Source of the DNA: an uncultured Pelagibacteraceae bacterium
Lineage (GTDB): Bacteria; Pseudomonadota; Alphaproteobacteria; Pelagibacterales; Pelagibacteraceae
Length of the DNA stretch: 64,000 nt
Direction of reading: 5' to 3'
Assembly (NCBI GenBank): GCA_902554035.1
Contig: CACDMX010000005.1
Span: 20,076 to 84,075, forward strand
Shown here one piece after another: positions 43,662-53,179 of this stretch (position 1 is its first letter; the number at the start of each line of letters is the position of its first letter). The notes below the pieces were generated by a model that had not been told where the DNA came from, searched no databases, and saw only the letters and a list, made by a program, of their open reading frames with translations. A program made the position numbers and the translations under genes.

Positions 43662-44039
43662 TTATTTTAATTTTTTTAGTTCCTTAGCTAAATTAAGTAT
43701 TTTTTTAAGTTTATTTTTAATTTTTAAATTATCCTCTTTTATAGAATTATTTGAAATTTCGTCAAGTTTTAAAGACTTATTATTATTAAGCAGTTTTTTG
43801 ACACCATTAATTGTCATGCCCTGCTCTTTTAATAAAAAATGTATTTTTTTAAGAGTTAAAATACATTTTTCATCATAATATCTTCTTTTACCAGCTAATA
43901 CTTTAGGTTTTATCTGCTTGAATTCTTTTTCCCAATAACGAATTGTGTGAGTGTTGGGATTGCCATTTTTTTTATTAATTAAATTTAAAAGTTTAGCAAC
44001 TTCACCAATTGATTTATATGCGCTATCTGATTTAACCAT
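43662..44039 (-). CDS. MerR family transcriptional regulator
   Basis: A 125-residue regulator. The N-terminal winged helix (YKSIGEVAKLLN, then HTIRYWEKEFKQIKPKVLAGKRRYYDEKCI) is the MerR DNA-binding domain, and the C-terminal ~50 residues form a coiled coil without cysteine ligands. In alphaproteobacteria a MerR-like gene regularly follows ihfA as here, and its targets are not known. It overlaps ihfA by 8 nt. Confidence 0.88.
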   Translation of the reverse strand: MVKSDSAYKSIGEVAKLLNLINKKNGNPNTHTIRYWEKEFKQIKPKVLAGKRRYYDEKCILTLKKIHFLLKEQGMTINGVKKLLNNNKSLKLDEISNNSIKEDNLKIKNKLKKILNLAKELKKLK

Positions 44040-44331
44040 TTAAATCTAAGTTTATAAATTCTTTAAATTTTGAGGACGGTTTAAACAAAACAACTCTACG
44101 ATCTGAAATAATTTTACTTTCTTTAGTTTTTGGATTTCTTCCGATTCTTTGTTTTTTTAACCGTACTGTAAAAGTGCCAAAATTTGAAATTTTTACTTTT
44201 TTATATTTAATTAAATTTTCTATTAATACACTTAGGATATCATCTAATAAATTTTCTGAAATCTTTTTTGAAAAACCAATTTGCATATAAATAGAATTAA
44301 TTATTTCTTTTTTAGTTAGATTAATTCTCAT
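44032..44331 (-). CDS. ihfA: Integration host factor alpha subunit
   Basis: A 99-residue HU/IHF family DNA-bending protein. LTKKEIINSIYMQIGFSKK opens it, VKISNFGTFTVRLKKQRIGRNPKTKE is the beta-arm signature and contains the proline that intercalates DNA. IhfA rather than HU is chosen because the neighbours match the plsX-fabH-ihfA-merR order. It starts 1 nt after the plsX stop; fabH is not between them. Confidence 0.92.
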   Translation of the reverse strand: MRINLTKKEIINSIYMQIGFSKKISENLLDDILSVLIENLIKYKKVKISNFGTFTVRLKKQRIGRNPKTKESKIISDRRVVLFKPSSKFKEFINLDLNG

Positions 44332-44332
44332 C

Positions 44333-45337
44333 CTAAGTTATATTTGATTTTATTTTTTCTATCAAATCTCCCTTAATAATTCTTTCGCAGACACCTAAAG
44401 AATTTGAAAAACCAATATAATCAGTTCCTCCATGGCTTTTAACGACTGGTGAATCAAGTCCTAAAAAAATTGCTCCATTGTAATATCTTGGATCTAATCT
44501 TTTTTTAAATTTTTTTAAATTTCTAAAGTTTAAAAATGATGAAAATTTACCTAATACAGAACTTGTCATAGCTTTTCTTAGTTCGCCTGTTATAAAGTTT
44601 GCAGTTCCCTCAGCAGTTTTTAAGGCCACATTTCCAGTGAATCCGTCAGCAACTATAACATTTACATCTCCATCCATTAAATGGCTCCCTTCTATAAATC
44701 CTTTAAATTCAAAATCTTTATTATTAATTTGGTTAAGTTTTTGATAAGTATTTTTTAAAACTTCATTCCCCTTTAATTCTTCTGAACCAATGTTTAGTAA
44801 AGCTACTTTTGGTTTTTCTTCTGGGAAAAGTGACTTAAATAACGAAGATCCCATTACTGAAAAATCAATTAAATTTTTATCATTACATTCTATATTGGCT
44901 CCAAGATCTAAAACAACACTCATTCCTTTCTTGCTTGGCCATAAACCAGAGAGTGCTGGTTTGTCTATATTTTCTATCATTTTTAAATTTAATTTTGCAA
45001 TTACTAGTAGCGCTCCTGTGTTGCCAGCTGAAATAACGATATCAGATTTTTTTTGCTTAACACTCTCAATTGACAGCCACATACTAGTTTCTTTTCCTCT
45101 TTTAGCCCCACCAAGAGGAGTGTCGGTACCTTCTACTTTTGCTTCAGTGTGAGTAATTTCATATCGATTAGAACTTAATGCTTTAGGTAAATATTTAACA
45201 ATTTCATTTTTATTTCCAAATAACCTATAAAATGTATTTGTATTTTTTTTACTGTGATCATAAACACCCATGACAATTTTCTTTGGTGATCCATCGCCGC
45301 CCATTGCATCAACTGCAATTGTTATTGAATTATTCAT
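44333..45337 (-). CDS. plsX: Acyl-ACP:phosphate acyltransferase PlsX
   Basis: PlsX makes acyl-phosphate from acyl-ACP for phosphatidic acid synthesis by PlsY. IAVDAMGGDGSPKKIVMGV at the N-terminus, SAGNTGALLVIAKLNLK, VVLDLGANIECND and DGFTGNVALKTAEG are all family motifs. Length is 334 residues, the usual size. It follows rpmF by 19 nt, as in many bacteria, but the fabH gene that normally comes next is absent. Confidence 0.95.
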   Translation of the reverse strand: MNNSITIAVDAMGGDGSPKKIVMGVYDHSKKNTNTFYRLFGNKNEIVKYLPKALSSNRYEITHTEAKVEGTDTPLGGAKRGKETSMWLSIESVKQKKSDIVISAGNTGALLVIAKLNLKMIENIDKPALSGLWPSKKGMSVVLDLGANIECNDKNLIDFSVMGSSLFKSLFPEEKPKVALLNIGSEELKGNEVLKNTYQKLNQINNKDFEFKGFIEGSHLMDGDVNVIVADGFTGNVALKTAEGTANFITGELRKAMTSSVLGKFSSFLNFRNLKKFKKRLDPRYYNGAIFLGLDSPVVKSHGGTDYIGFSNSLGVCERIIKGDLIEKIKSNIT

Positions 45338-45356
45338 TGAAAAAATTGTTAATAAG

Positions 45357-45536
45357 TTAATCCTTTGGATCTAAAATTTGCTTACCTTTGTACATCCCTG
45401 TTTTCAAATCAATATGATGAGAAAGTCTATATTCACCAGATTTTTTATCCTCAATAACATTTTTAGCTGAAAATTTTATATGTGATCTTCTCTTTCCAGT
45501 TCTTGAAGGTGATGTTTTACGTTTTGGTACAGCCAT
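45357..45536 (-). CDS. rpmF: Ribosomal protein L32
   Basis: A 59-residue protein starting [19 protein letters not shown], which is the L32 signature, with [16 protein letters not shown] at the C-terminus. It has no zinc-binding cysteines, as is normal in alphaproteobacteria. It lies in the rpmF-plsX pair. The usual DUF177 gene upstream is missing; the next gene is a cytochrome chaperone 2 nt away. Confidence 0.95.
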   Translation of the reverse strand: MAVPKRKTSPSRTGKRRSHIKFSAKNVIEDKKSGEYRLSHHIDLKTGMYKGKQILDPKD

Positions 45537-45538
45537 AA

Positions 45539-46006
45539 CTAATTTTTGGGTTTAATTACACTTTTTATATAATAATTTAAAGTATTATTTTTCAATTCTA
45601 TACTATATTTATCAAAATATATACTCAAATTATCACTATTATCGGTGATTAATAAAACTTTAATTATTTTGGACTTTTCCATCTGATTAATGGAGTTCCA
45701 ATTTTCAATTTTGCCTATAATGTCATGAAACAGATTAATATAATCTTTCATTTTTTTATTTATAGAAGCATCACCATAGCCAATTTCCCTTATACTTAAT
45801 TCTAGTTGTTTAAAAATATAATCATACAAATCCTGAAGAATCTTTTTATCGTTTTTTTTAAAATTTTTCAAAAAAAAGGCAAAATGAAGAAGGAATAATA
45901 CGAGTCTATCAGAAAACGTATCTTGCTTATTAAAATTAATATATAGACTTTTATTTCTAGTTAAGTTAACTAAATTGTTGTAAATATTAATATATTTATT
46001 ATTCAT
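45539..46006 (-). CDS. Ubiquinol-cytochrome c chaperone family protein
   Basis: A 155-residue protein fitting the CBP3/UPF0174 chaperone family that assists cytochrome b assembly in the bc1 complex. [20 protein letters not shown] and [23 protein letters not shown] match the conserved core, which in relatives reads REMGVGDL-V-KKMK. The relevant domain is about 140 residues, so little else is present. Its position before rpmF and divergent from bamE is the common alphaproteobacterial arrangement. Confidence 0.82.
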   Translation of the reverse strand: MNNKYINIYNNLVNLTRNKSLYINFNKQDTFSDRLVLFLLHFAFFLKNFKKNDKKILQDLYDYIFKQLELSIREIGYGDASINKKMKDYINLFHDIIGKIENWNSINQMEKSKIIKVLLITDNSDNLSIYFDKYSIELKNNTLNYYIKSVIKPKN

Positions 46007-46466
46007 GAATAAAATATTTTTTTTTATTTTACTAATTTTTATTTCAAATTGTAGTTTAAATAAAGTTGTAAATCATCACGGTGTCCATTTTTTAGAAAAA
46101 AAACAAGCAAAATTGATTTTAAATTCATCCAACAAAAATGATATACTTAATTATCTTGGACCACCATCTACTGAAAGTACATTTGATAATGATCTTTGGA
46201 TTTATATTGAACGAAAAGAAACAAAAACTTCTATGGCAACTTTAGGTAGGAGAAAACTTACTGTTAATAATGTTTTAATATTAGAAATTAATAACAGAGG
46301 TATATTAGTAAATAAAAATTTTCTAAATAAAGAGGATATGAAAAAAATTAAGTTTTCAAAAAATAAAACAGGAGTGTTATCCTCTAAAGATAGCTTTCTA
46401 TATGAATTTTTATCAAGCCTAAGACAAAAAATTAATGACCCATTAGGTACAAAAAAAATTAAGTAG
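46005..46466 (+). CDS. bamE: BamE/SmpA/OmlA lipoprotein
   Basis: A small outer-membrane lipoprotein, component of the beta-barrel assembly machine. The signal peptide IFFFILLIFISNC ends in a lipobox cysteine. NKNDILNYLGPPSTESTFDNDLWIYIERKE is the BamE core (two helices, then a three-stranded sheet), and the rest (residues ~110-153) is a flexible extension. The alphaproteobacterial OmlA form is of this length. The start overlaps the divergent chaperone start by 2 nt. Confidence 0.87.
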   Translation: MNKIFFFILLIFISNCSLNKVVNHHGVHFLEKKQAKLILNSSNKNDILNYLGPPSTESTFDNDLWIYIERKETKTSMATLGRRKLTVNNVLILEINNRGILVNKNFLNKEDMKKIKFSKNKTGVLSSKDSFLYEFLSSLRQKINDPLGTKKIK

Positions 46467-48572
46467 TTAACCAGCTACAACTGCAAGCAATAGTAAAGCA
46501 ACAATATTTGTTATTTTAATCATCGGGTTTACAGCAGGACCAGCTGTATCTTTGTAAGGATCGCCAACTGTATCTCCTGTAACCGCTGCCTTATGGGCCT
46601 CAGATCCCTTGCCACCAAAATTACCATCCTCAATGTATTTTTTAGCATTATCCCAAGCTCCACCTCCTGCTGTCATCGAAACTGCAACAAATAATCCTGT
46701 AATGATTACACCTAAAAGCATTGCCCCAACTGAAGCTAAAGCAGCTATTTGTCCTCCAATTGCAAATATAACAAAGTACAAAATAATTGGAGATAATACT
46801 GGAAGCAATGATGGTACTATCATTTCTTTAATTGCTGCCACTGTTAATAAATCAACTAGTTTAGCATAGTCTGGTTTTTGTTTTTTTTTCATTATTCCTG
46901 GAAATTTTTTAAATTGTCTTCTTACTTCTATAACTACAGCGCCCCCTGCTCTTCCAACTGCTTGCATTCCCATTGAACCAAATAAATAAGGAAGCATACC
47001 TCCAATTAATAAACCAACAACAACAAAAGGATTTGATAAATCAAATGTCACAACGATTCCTTCTAACTTAGATCCTGCTACTTTTGAAAAATGTTTAATA
47101 TCCTCTGTATAAGCAGCAAAAAGAACCAAGGCACCTAGACCAGCAGATCCTATAGCGTAACCCTTAGTTACAGCTTTAGTTGTGTTACCAACAGCATCTA
47201 AAGCATCTGTTGTTTTTCTTACATTATTAGGTAATTTTGACATTTCAGCAATTCCTCCAGCGTTATCTGTCACTGGGCCATATGCATCTAGAGCAACCAC
47301 CATACCAGCTAAAGCTAACATTGTAGTTACCGCAATAGCTATACCGTAAAGTCCTGCTATATAATTAGTTAACAAAATACCTGTAACAATTATAAGCGCA
47401 GGTATAGCTGTTGCTTCTAAAGAAACAGCCAAACCTTGAATAACATTTGTTCCATGTCCTGTAGTAGATGAATTTGCAACACTTTTTACTGGTCTGTAAC
47501 TTGTACCTGTATAATATTCAGTAACCCAAATAATTAGACCTGTTATTACTAAACCTATTACTCCACAGTAATACAAACTTTTACCATTGAATGATACATT
47601 GTTAACATTATATTGGGTTGAAAAACCTATCACATAATCAGTTAGTGGATATAATAAAATTAAAGATGCAATAGCTGTTGCAATAAAACCTTTATAAAGT
47701 GCGGCCATAATATTTTTACTTTTACCCAACCTAACAAAAAATGTTCCTAATATTGATGTTAATATGCATGCACCACCAATTGTTAATGGATAAATCATCA
47801 TATTCATATCATTCGTAAAAAATATAGAAGACAAAACCATGGTTGCAACTATTGTTACTGCGTATGTCTCGAATAAATCTGCTGCCATACCTGCGCAATC
47901 ACCTACATTGTCACCAACGTTGTCTGCTATAACGGCAGGATTTCTTGGATCATCTTCTGGAATTCCAGCTTCAACTTTGCCAACTAAATCTGCTCCTACA
48001 TCAGCACCTTTAGTAAAAATACCTCCGCCTAAACGAGCAAAAATTGAAATTAAAGAGGCTCCAAAACCTAAGGCAACTAATGCATTTACAATTTCTCTCT
48101 CATCAACATTAAATTTTATTAATAAATAATAATAAACAGCAATTGCTAATAAAGCTAAACCAGCTACTAACATTCCAGTTACAGCACCAGATTTAAAAGC
48201 AACAGATAGGCCGTTTGAAAGTCCTTTTCTTGATGCCTCAGCGGTTCTGACATTTGCTTGAACAGATACTAGCATTCCAACATATCCAGCTATACCAGAT
48301 AAGGTAGCACCAATTAGATACCCTAAGCCAACCAAAATACTAAAAGCATAACTAATAATTATTAAAACAACAATACCAACAATACCTATTGTTTTATATT
48401 GTCTATTTAAATAAGCCTTAGCTCCAATTTGAATTGCAGAAGCAATTTCTTGCATTTTAGAATTACCAGCACTTAAATTTAAAATTTGTTTACCGGTAAA
48501 GAAACCATAAATTATAGAAATAAAGCCAGCAAATATAGTGTATAGTAAAATTGTATCAATTGAAGTATCCAT
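46467..48572 (-). CDS. hppA: Membrane proton-translocating pyrophosphatase
   Basis: HppA couples pyrophosphate hydrolysis to proton export across the inner membrane. It is 701 residues with about 16 hydrophobic segments. [20 protein letters not shown] is the pyrophosphate-binding loop, [24 protein letters not shown] carries the acidic metal ligands, and [16 protein letters not shown] carries lysine at the position that marks potassium-independent enzymes (alanine in the potassium-dependent class). Marine energy-limited alphaproteobacteria often carry it. Its stop adjoins the bamE stop on the other strand. Confidence 0.96.
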   Translation of the reverse strand: MDTSIDTILLYTIFAGFISIIYGFFTGKQILNLSAGNSKMQEIASAIQIGAKAYLNRQYKTIGIVGIVVLIIISYAFSILVGLGYLIGATLSGIAGYVGMLVSVQANVRTAEASRKGLSNGLSVAFKSGAVTGMLVAGLALLAIAVYYYLLIKFNVDEREIVNALVALGFGASLISIFARLGGGIFTKGADVGADLVGKVEAGIPEDDPRNPAVIADNVGDNVGDCAGMAADLFETYAVTIVATMVLSSIFFTNDMNMMIYPLTIGGACILTSILGTFFVRLGKSKNIMAALYKGFIATAIASLILLYPLTDYVIGFSTQYNVNNVSFNGKSLYYCGVIGLVITGLIIWVTEYYTGTSYRPVKSVANSSTTGHGTNVIQGLAVSLEATAIPALIIVTGILLTNYIAGLYGIAIAVTTMLALAGMVVALDAYGPVTDNAGGIAEMSKLPNNVRKTTDALDAVGNTTKAVTKGYAIGSAGLGALVLFAAYTEDIKHFSKVAGSKLEGIVVTFDLSNPFVVVGLLIGGMLPYLFGSMGMQAVGRAGGAVVIEVRRQFKKFPGIMKKKQKPDYAKLVDLLTVAAIKEMIVPSLLPVLSPIILYFVIFAIGGQIAALASVGAMLLGVIITGLFVAVSMTAGGGAWDNAKKYIEDGNFGGKGSEAHKAAVTGDTVGDPYKDTAGPAVNPMIKITNIVALLLLAVVAG

Positions 48573-48653
48573 AAGACCTTTGTTGTTAGTATTGTTTTAA
48601 TTATGTTTAAAAACCGGACAATACAAAAAAAGATATAAAAGGCAATATTTAAC

Positions 48654-49616
48654 TTAATCAAGATTATGCAAATAACCTTTATTTTTGAAGGAAATATTAA
48701 TACCCTCATGATTTAGGACACCAGATGAGGTGTTATTTTTTTTTAAATAACCGATTCTAGTTATTTTATTCTTGGTATTTTTTGAAATATTTTTAATTAA
48801 ATTTCTTTTCTTTTTAGAGGCGGTAAAAAGAACTTCATAATCATCACCCTTTGAGATAAAGTTTTTTTTTATCAAATTTTTATTTTTTAAAATTTTGGAT
48901 AAATTTGATGAAATAGGTATTTTGTCTAATTTGATTTCATAAGATAATTTTTGACTATTTATCAGTTTTTCTAAATCAGTTATTAGTCCGTCAGATATGT
49001 CTATAGAAGAATTGGCAATTTTTTTAATACTTTTAATTAAAGAAAATTTAATATCTGGTAGAAAATACTTTTTAATAAAATAATTATTATAAAAAGGACT
49101 CAATTTAATTTTTTTTTTTAGAACTAATAATCCTACAAAACTATCACCCAAATTACCTGTTATATAAATATCATCGTTAATTTTAGCTCTATTTCTATAC
49201 ACAATACTTTTAGAAAAACCTATAGAGGTAATAGTAAAACTTAATTTAGATGAATAAACGGTATCTCCTCCTCCTAAAAATATTTTATATTTCTTTTGCT
49301 CATTTTTGAGTGATTCTAAAATTTTTTTTAAATTTTTATTATTGAAATTCTTTTTATTACCAGAGGCCGAAATAAAATAGAATTTTGGCGAAACACCTTT
49401 GCAAATTAAATCAGAAATAGATGATCTTATTATTTTTTTAATTATAAAGTCGGGTTTTTTAAAATTTAGAAAATGTATACCTTCAACATATGTATCCACG
49501 GAAACAACTAGGTTACTTTTTTTGTCAAAAAAAACATCATCATTTAATGAAAGTGATGACTGATTTTTGAGAGTAAGTTTTTTTAAATATTTATTTATTA
49601 ATTTAAACTCGTTCAT
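48654..49616 (-). CDS. thiL: Thiamine-monophosphate kinase
   Basis: ThiL phosphorylates thiamine monophosphate to thiamine diphosphate. It is 320 residues, the normal size. VVSVDTYVEGIHFL gives the ATP-binding motif, RSSISDLICKGVSPKFY and FLGGGDTVYS follow, and SSIDISDGLITDLEKL plus ISKGDDYEVLF complete the AIR-synthetase/ThiL fold. It starts directly after nusB with no gap; nusB-thiL is a frequent bacterial pair. Confidence 0.92.
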   Translation of the reverse strand: MNEFKLINKYLKKLTLKNQSSLSLNDDVFFDKKSNLVVSVDTYVEGIHFLNFKKPDFIIKKIIRSSISDLICKGVSPKFYFISASGNKKNFNNKNLKKILESLKNEQKKYKIFLGGGDTVYSSKLSFTITSIGFSKSIVYRNRAKINDDIYITGNLGDSFVGLLVLKKKIKLSPFYNNYFIKKYFLPDIKFSLIKSIKKIANSSIDISDGLITDLEKLINSQKLSYEIKLDKIPISSNLSKILKNKNLIKKNFISKGDDYEVLFTASKKKRNLIKNISKNTKNKITRIGYLKKNNTSSGVLNHEGINISFKNKGYLHNLD

Positions 49617-50012
49617 TTAGTTTCTTAATTTTTTGGATATTTTGTCTAGTAATGCATTAAGATACTTAGTTTGATTTTCCTGAATAAAAAAGTTTGAAGC
49701 TTTTAGATATTCATTTATTATAATTTTTGAAGATATTTTAGGTTTGTATAAGAGTTCAAATATTGCGCTTTTAATAATTATTTGAAAAACTTTATCAGTT
49801 TTTTTGAAATTTAGATCTAATTTTAAATGATTTGAAATTTCATCAACAATAACTTCTTCTCTCTCGATAGTTCCTTTAACTACATCCTTAATGAATTTTT
49901 TAAATCTGTGTCTTGGAAAAGTTATTTCACCACCTTGATTAAAATATTTTCCGTAAAGTTTTTGAATTATAATTACTCTTGGATTATTTTTAGGACTATA
50001 TTTCAAGTTCAT
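49617..50012 (-). CDS. nusB: Transcription antitermination factor NusB
   Basis: A 131-residue all-helical protein that binds BoxA RNA with S10 in ribosomal RNA antitermination. RVIIIQKLYGKYFNQG opens the fold. The pattern of RHRFKKFIKDVVKGTIE and SAIFELLYKPKISSKIIINEYLKAS near the C-terminus is the most conserved region (ELLxxxxIPxxVxINExxELAK). It follows ribH by 1 nt, an arrangement found in most bacteria. Confidence 0.88.
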   Translation of the reverse strand: MNLKYSPKNNPRVIIIQKLYGKYFNQGGEITFPRHRFKKFIKDVVKGTIEREEVIVDEISNHLKLDLNFKKTDKVFQIIIKSAIFELLYKPKISSKIIINEYLKASNFFIQENQTKYLNALLDKISKKLRN

Positions 50013-50013
50013 T

Positions 50014-50394
50014 TTATTGAGATAGTACCGACTTTATTGCTTGTGCAGCTTCTTTACCTTTTTTTCCTCTTGCTTTGGCTTGAGTCATGTTTAAACATGT
50101 TATTATACCATTGCCAATAGGTTTTTTACTATTAATTGACAAGTTCATTATGCCTTGTGTTGTTGCAATGGAAATAAAATCAAAATGAGGTGTTTCACCT
50201 TTAATAACACATCCTATTGCAATAAAACCATCATATTTTTTTATATTTTTTGAAATTGTAACTGGTATCTCAAAAACACCAGGAACTTTAATTATTTTTA
50301 TTGAAAATTTTTTTAAACTATTTTTTGCACTTTCTAAAAGTGATGAAGAAATTTCTTCATAATAATCAGCTACTACAATTAAAACTTTTTTCAT
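50014..50394 (-). CDS. ribH: 6,7-dimethyl-8-ribityllumazine synthase
   Basis: RibH joins 5-amino-6-ribitylaminouracil with a four-carbon phosphate to make lumazine. VADYYEEISSSLLESA, VPGVFEIPVTISKN and IAIGCVIKGETPHFDFI, with the catalytic histidine, are the family motifs. Length is 126 residues, at the short end. It overlaps the preceding ribBA-like gene by 4 nt. Confidence 0.94.
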   Translation of the reverse strand: MKKVLIVVADYYEEISSSLLESAKNSLKKFSIKIIKVPGVFEIPVTISKNIKKYDGFIAIGCVIKGETPHFDFISIATTQGIMNLSINSKKPIGNGIITCLNMTQAKARGKKGKEAAQAIKSVLSQ

Positions 50395-51494
50395 TTAATA
50401 ATTTCCTGTTTTATTATTTTTATTCCATAACCATCTAAACCGATGACCTTTTTTCTTGATCTAGTTACTAATATCATATTTTTTATCTGTAAAGACTTTA
50501 TAATCTGAGCACCAATACCATAGTTTCTTATTAATTTATCCTTCCCTTTTTTATAAAATCCTTGACTTTTATAGTCACGCAAAGTTTGAGTGACGGATTT
50601 TAAATTAGTATCTCTTATAAATATTAGAACGCAATTGTTATAATTTTTAAAATATTTTAAAGTATTATTAAAAGAATTGGGTAATTTTTGGTTCAAAAGA
50701 TAATTTTCCACTACATTTGAAGAAATAACTCTAACACGTGGCACAATTCCTTTTTTTATTTTTCCCTTAATAAGCGCAAAATGTTCTGAACCGTCTAAAA
50801 GATTCTCGAATATTCGTATTAAATATTCTTTGCCTTTAACTTTTATATGTGATTTTTTTTTAAGCTTGATTAACTTTTCCTTTTTTAATCTATAAGCAAT
50901 TAAGTCATCAATCCTACCAATTCTTAATTTATGTTTTTTTGCAAAATTTATTAGTTTTTCACCCCTTGACATTGTTCCATCTTCATTCATGATTTCACAA
51001 ATTACTGCGGAAGGATTTTTCTTGGCTAGTTTAGAGATATCAACAGAAGCTTCTGTATGTCCTGCTCTAACAAGAACTCCTCCTTCTTTTGAAATAATAG
51101 GAAAGACATGTCCCGGAGATACAATTTCTTTTTTTAAAACATTTTTTTTCGTGGCAACTTTTATGGTTCTGGATCTATCTTGTGCTGATATACCTGTTGT
51201 AACTCCTTTTTTAGCCTCAATTGAAACTGTAAATGCGGTTTGATTTCTAGATTGGTTATTTGGAGACATGTAAGATAAGCCCAATTTTTTTGCTTGAATA
51301 CTGTCTAAAGTTAAACATATTAAACCCCTTCCATGTTTGGCCATAAAATTAATTTTTTTTGAACTAGTGTCTGATGAACAAAAAACTAAATCACCTTCAT
51401 TTTCCCTATTTTCATCATCAACTAAAATATACATCTCACCTTTTTTGGCTATCTTAATTATTTCGTCAATCGTGCTAAAATTCTTACTTTTCAT
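50391..51494 (-). CDS. ribB: Dihydroxybutanone-phosphate synthase with degenerate cyclohydrolase II half
   Basis: The first ~205 residues are RibB, which converts ribulose-5-phosphate to the four-carbon precursor: VDDENRENEGDLVFCSS holds the metal ligands, GRGLICLTL and RAGHTEASVDISKLA are conserved. The C-terminal ~160 residues match GTP cyclohydrolase II by position but lack its zinc cysteines: the usual VRVHSECLTGDVFGS reads VRVISSNVVENYLLN. This is the RibBX pattern seen in several proteobacteria, in which only RibB is active. A separate GTP cyclohydrolase II is required and is not in this window. Confidence 0.9.
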   Translation of the reverse strand: MKSKNFSTIDEIIKIAKKGEMYILVDDENRENEGDLVFCSSDTSSKKINFMAKHGRGLICLTLDSIQAKKLGLSYMSPNNQSRNQTAFTVSIEAKKGVTTGISAQDRSRTIKVATKKNVLKKEIVSPGHVFPIISKEGGVLVRAGHTEASVDISKLAKKNPSAVICEIMNEDGTMSRGEKLINFAKKHKLRIGRIDDLIAYRLKKEKLIKLKKKSHIKVKGKEYLIRIFENLLDGSEHFALIKGKIKKGIVPRVRVISSNVVENYLLNQKLPNSFNNTLKYFKNYNNCVLIFIRDTNLKSVTQTLRDYKSQGFYKKGKDKLIRNYGIGAQIIKSLQIKNMILVTRSRKKVIGLDGYGIKIIKQEIIK

Positions 51495-52074
51495 TAAAAT
51501 ACCTTCTTACATATTTTGATAAAATATCAATTTCAATATTTACTAAACTATTTTTTTTTAATTGAGACAAATTTGTTAATTTATAAGTGTGAGGAATAAT
51601 CCAAACTTCAAAACTATTTTTTTTAACTTTTGAAATTGTTAAAGACACTCCATTAATCAATATTGAGGCCTTCTCAATTAAATTTTTAATTTGTTCTTTT
51701 GTTGATGAAAATTCAACTAAATAAGATTTATCTACTAGCTTTATTTTCTTAACATTTGCAACGTAATCAACATGACCTTGACAAATATGTCCTGATATAT
51801 GTTGTCCTTTTTTTAAAGGTAATTCTAAATTAACAATATCATTGATATTTATTTTTTTAAATTTAGATCTAATTAAAGTTTCTTTGGATAAATAAAATTC
51901 TAAGATTTTATTTTTATAAGATATAAGAGTTAGACAGACGCCATCACATGATACCGAGACTCCTAAATCTTTATTTTTAAGTGGTATGTTAGATTTAATA
52001 AATAAATTAATACCCTTTATTCTTTTATCAATTTTTATTACTTTGCCACGGTTAAATATAATTCCATTAAACAT
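51484..52074 (-). CDS. ribE: Riboflavin synthase (alpha chain)
   Basis: RibE dismutates two lumazines to riboflavin. Two homologous beta-barrel halves are seen: MFNGIIFNRGKVI with VSVSCDGVCLTLISY, and GHICQGHVDYVANVK with ASILINGVSLTISKV. Length of 196 residues is normal. It starts 2 nt before the ribD stop and ends within the ribBA start (11 nt overlap). Confidence 0.93.
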   Translation of the reverse strand: MFNGIIFNRGKVIKIDKRIKGINLFIKSNIPLKNKDLGVSVSCDGVCLTLISYKNKILEFYLSKETLIRSKFKKININDIVNLELPLKKGQHISGHICQGHVDYVANVKKIKLVDKSYLVEFSSTKEQIKNLIEKASILINGVSLTISKVKKNSFEVWIIPHTYKLTNLSQLKKNSLVNIEIDILSKYVRRYFNEK

Positions 52075-52075
52075 T

Positions 52076-53179
52076 TTAAAAATATCTTATAATTTCATCA
52101 CCATTTAGAAAAGTATCTATATTTTCTTTTCTTTTAAATAAATTATTTATTTTTTTCATTAAATCATTAATTTTATTTTTTCCAATTTTTTTTAAATTTT
52201 TGTTACTTCTAAATAAATAAAACTCATTAATCAAATTGTTCTTTAAAAGATTTTTCGTTAAAGATTTTCCACCTTCGACAATTACTGAACTAATGCCAAT
52301 TTTATAAATATTATAAAAAACTTTTTTTAAATTTAATTGGCCGTTGTTATCTAAATCCACATATTCAAGTTTAATACCTTTTGATTTAAGATAATTAATT
52401 TTCTTTTTATTTTTAGAATTATGAAAAATAATTGTATTTTTTCTTCTACTATCATTAATAACAGGTGATGTTTTTATAATTTTTAATTCTCTATCTATTA
52501 TTAATCTTAAGGGTGAATGATTTTCTAGACCTTCTATTCTACAAGATAAAACAGATTTGTCAGCATTAGCAGTTTTAGATGAAACTAAGATTGCATCATA
52601 ATAGTATCTAAATAAATGAGATACTTTTCTAGAATATTCATTTGTTATAAATTTTTTTCTTGAAGATGTTAAATAATCCTTAGAACATGCTAATTTAGAA
52701 ACTATAAATGGTTTTTCATTTTTTTTATGTTCAAAATAGTTTTTATAAATTTTTTTAGTTTTATTTTTTAGTAGACCTCTAGATGTAATAATTTTTTTTG
52801 ATTTTAATAAAGTATGAGCTTTATTTTTTGTTCTTATATCTACATCTTCAATAGAATAAATTACTCTTTTAATTTTAGATTTAACAATTAAGTCAGTACA
52901 AGGAGGTGTTTTTCCATGATGTGTACATGGTTCCATTGTCACGTAAATTGTTGAACCCTTTAGATCCTTTTTTTTACAAGTTTTTAAAGCTACATTTTCT
53001 GCGTGAGGTCTGCCTTTAAAACCAGTTTGACCAAACGATATAATTTTATTGTTTTTTACAACAACACAACCAACTGAAGGATTTAATCCTGTAAAACCAT
53101 TTCTTTCAACTGCTAAATTAATAGCATGATTCATATAATAGTAGTCTTCTGAGGTGAATTTATCTCTTTTTGTAGACAT
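52076..53179 (-). CDS. ribD: Bifunctional riboflavin deaminase/reductase
   Basis: RibD carries out the deamination and reduction steps after GTP cyclohydrolase II. Residues 1-150 are the deaminase: NPSVGCVVV, GRPHAENVAL with the zinc His, and CEPCTHHGKTPPC with the zinc cysteines. The rest is the reductase with RLIIDRELKI and SVIVEGGKSLTKN. I use the ATG at 53179, giving MSTKRDKFTSEDYY, which overlaps nrdR by 20 nt; a longer frame starting at 53242 lies mostly inside nrdR and looks spurious. Length (367) is typical. Confidence 0.9.
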   Translation of the reverse strand: MSTKRDKFTSEDYYYMNHAINLAVERNGFTGLNPSVGCVVVKNNKIISFGQTGFKGRPHAENVALKTCKKKDLKGSTIYVTMEPCTHHGKTPPCTDLIVKSKIKRVIYSIEDVDIRTKNKAHTLLKSKKIITSRGLLKNKTKKIYKNYFEHKKNEKPFIVSKLACSKDYLTSSRKKFITNEYSRKVSHLFRYYYDAILVSSKTANADKSVLSCRIEGLENHSPLRLIIDRELKIIKTSPVINDSRRKNTIIFHNSKNKKKINYLKSKGIKLEYVDLDNNGQLNLKKVFYNIYKIGISSVIVEGGKSLTKNLLKNNLINEFYLFRSNKNLKKIGKNKINDLMKKINNLFKRKENIDTFLNGDEIIRYF

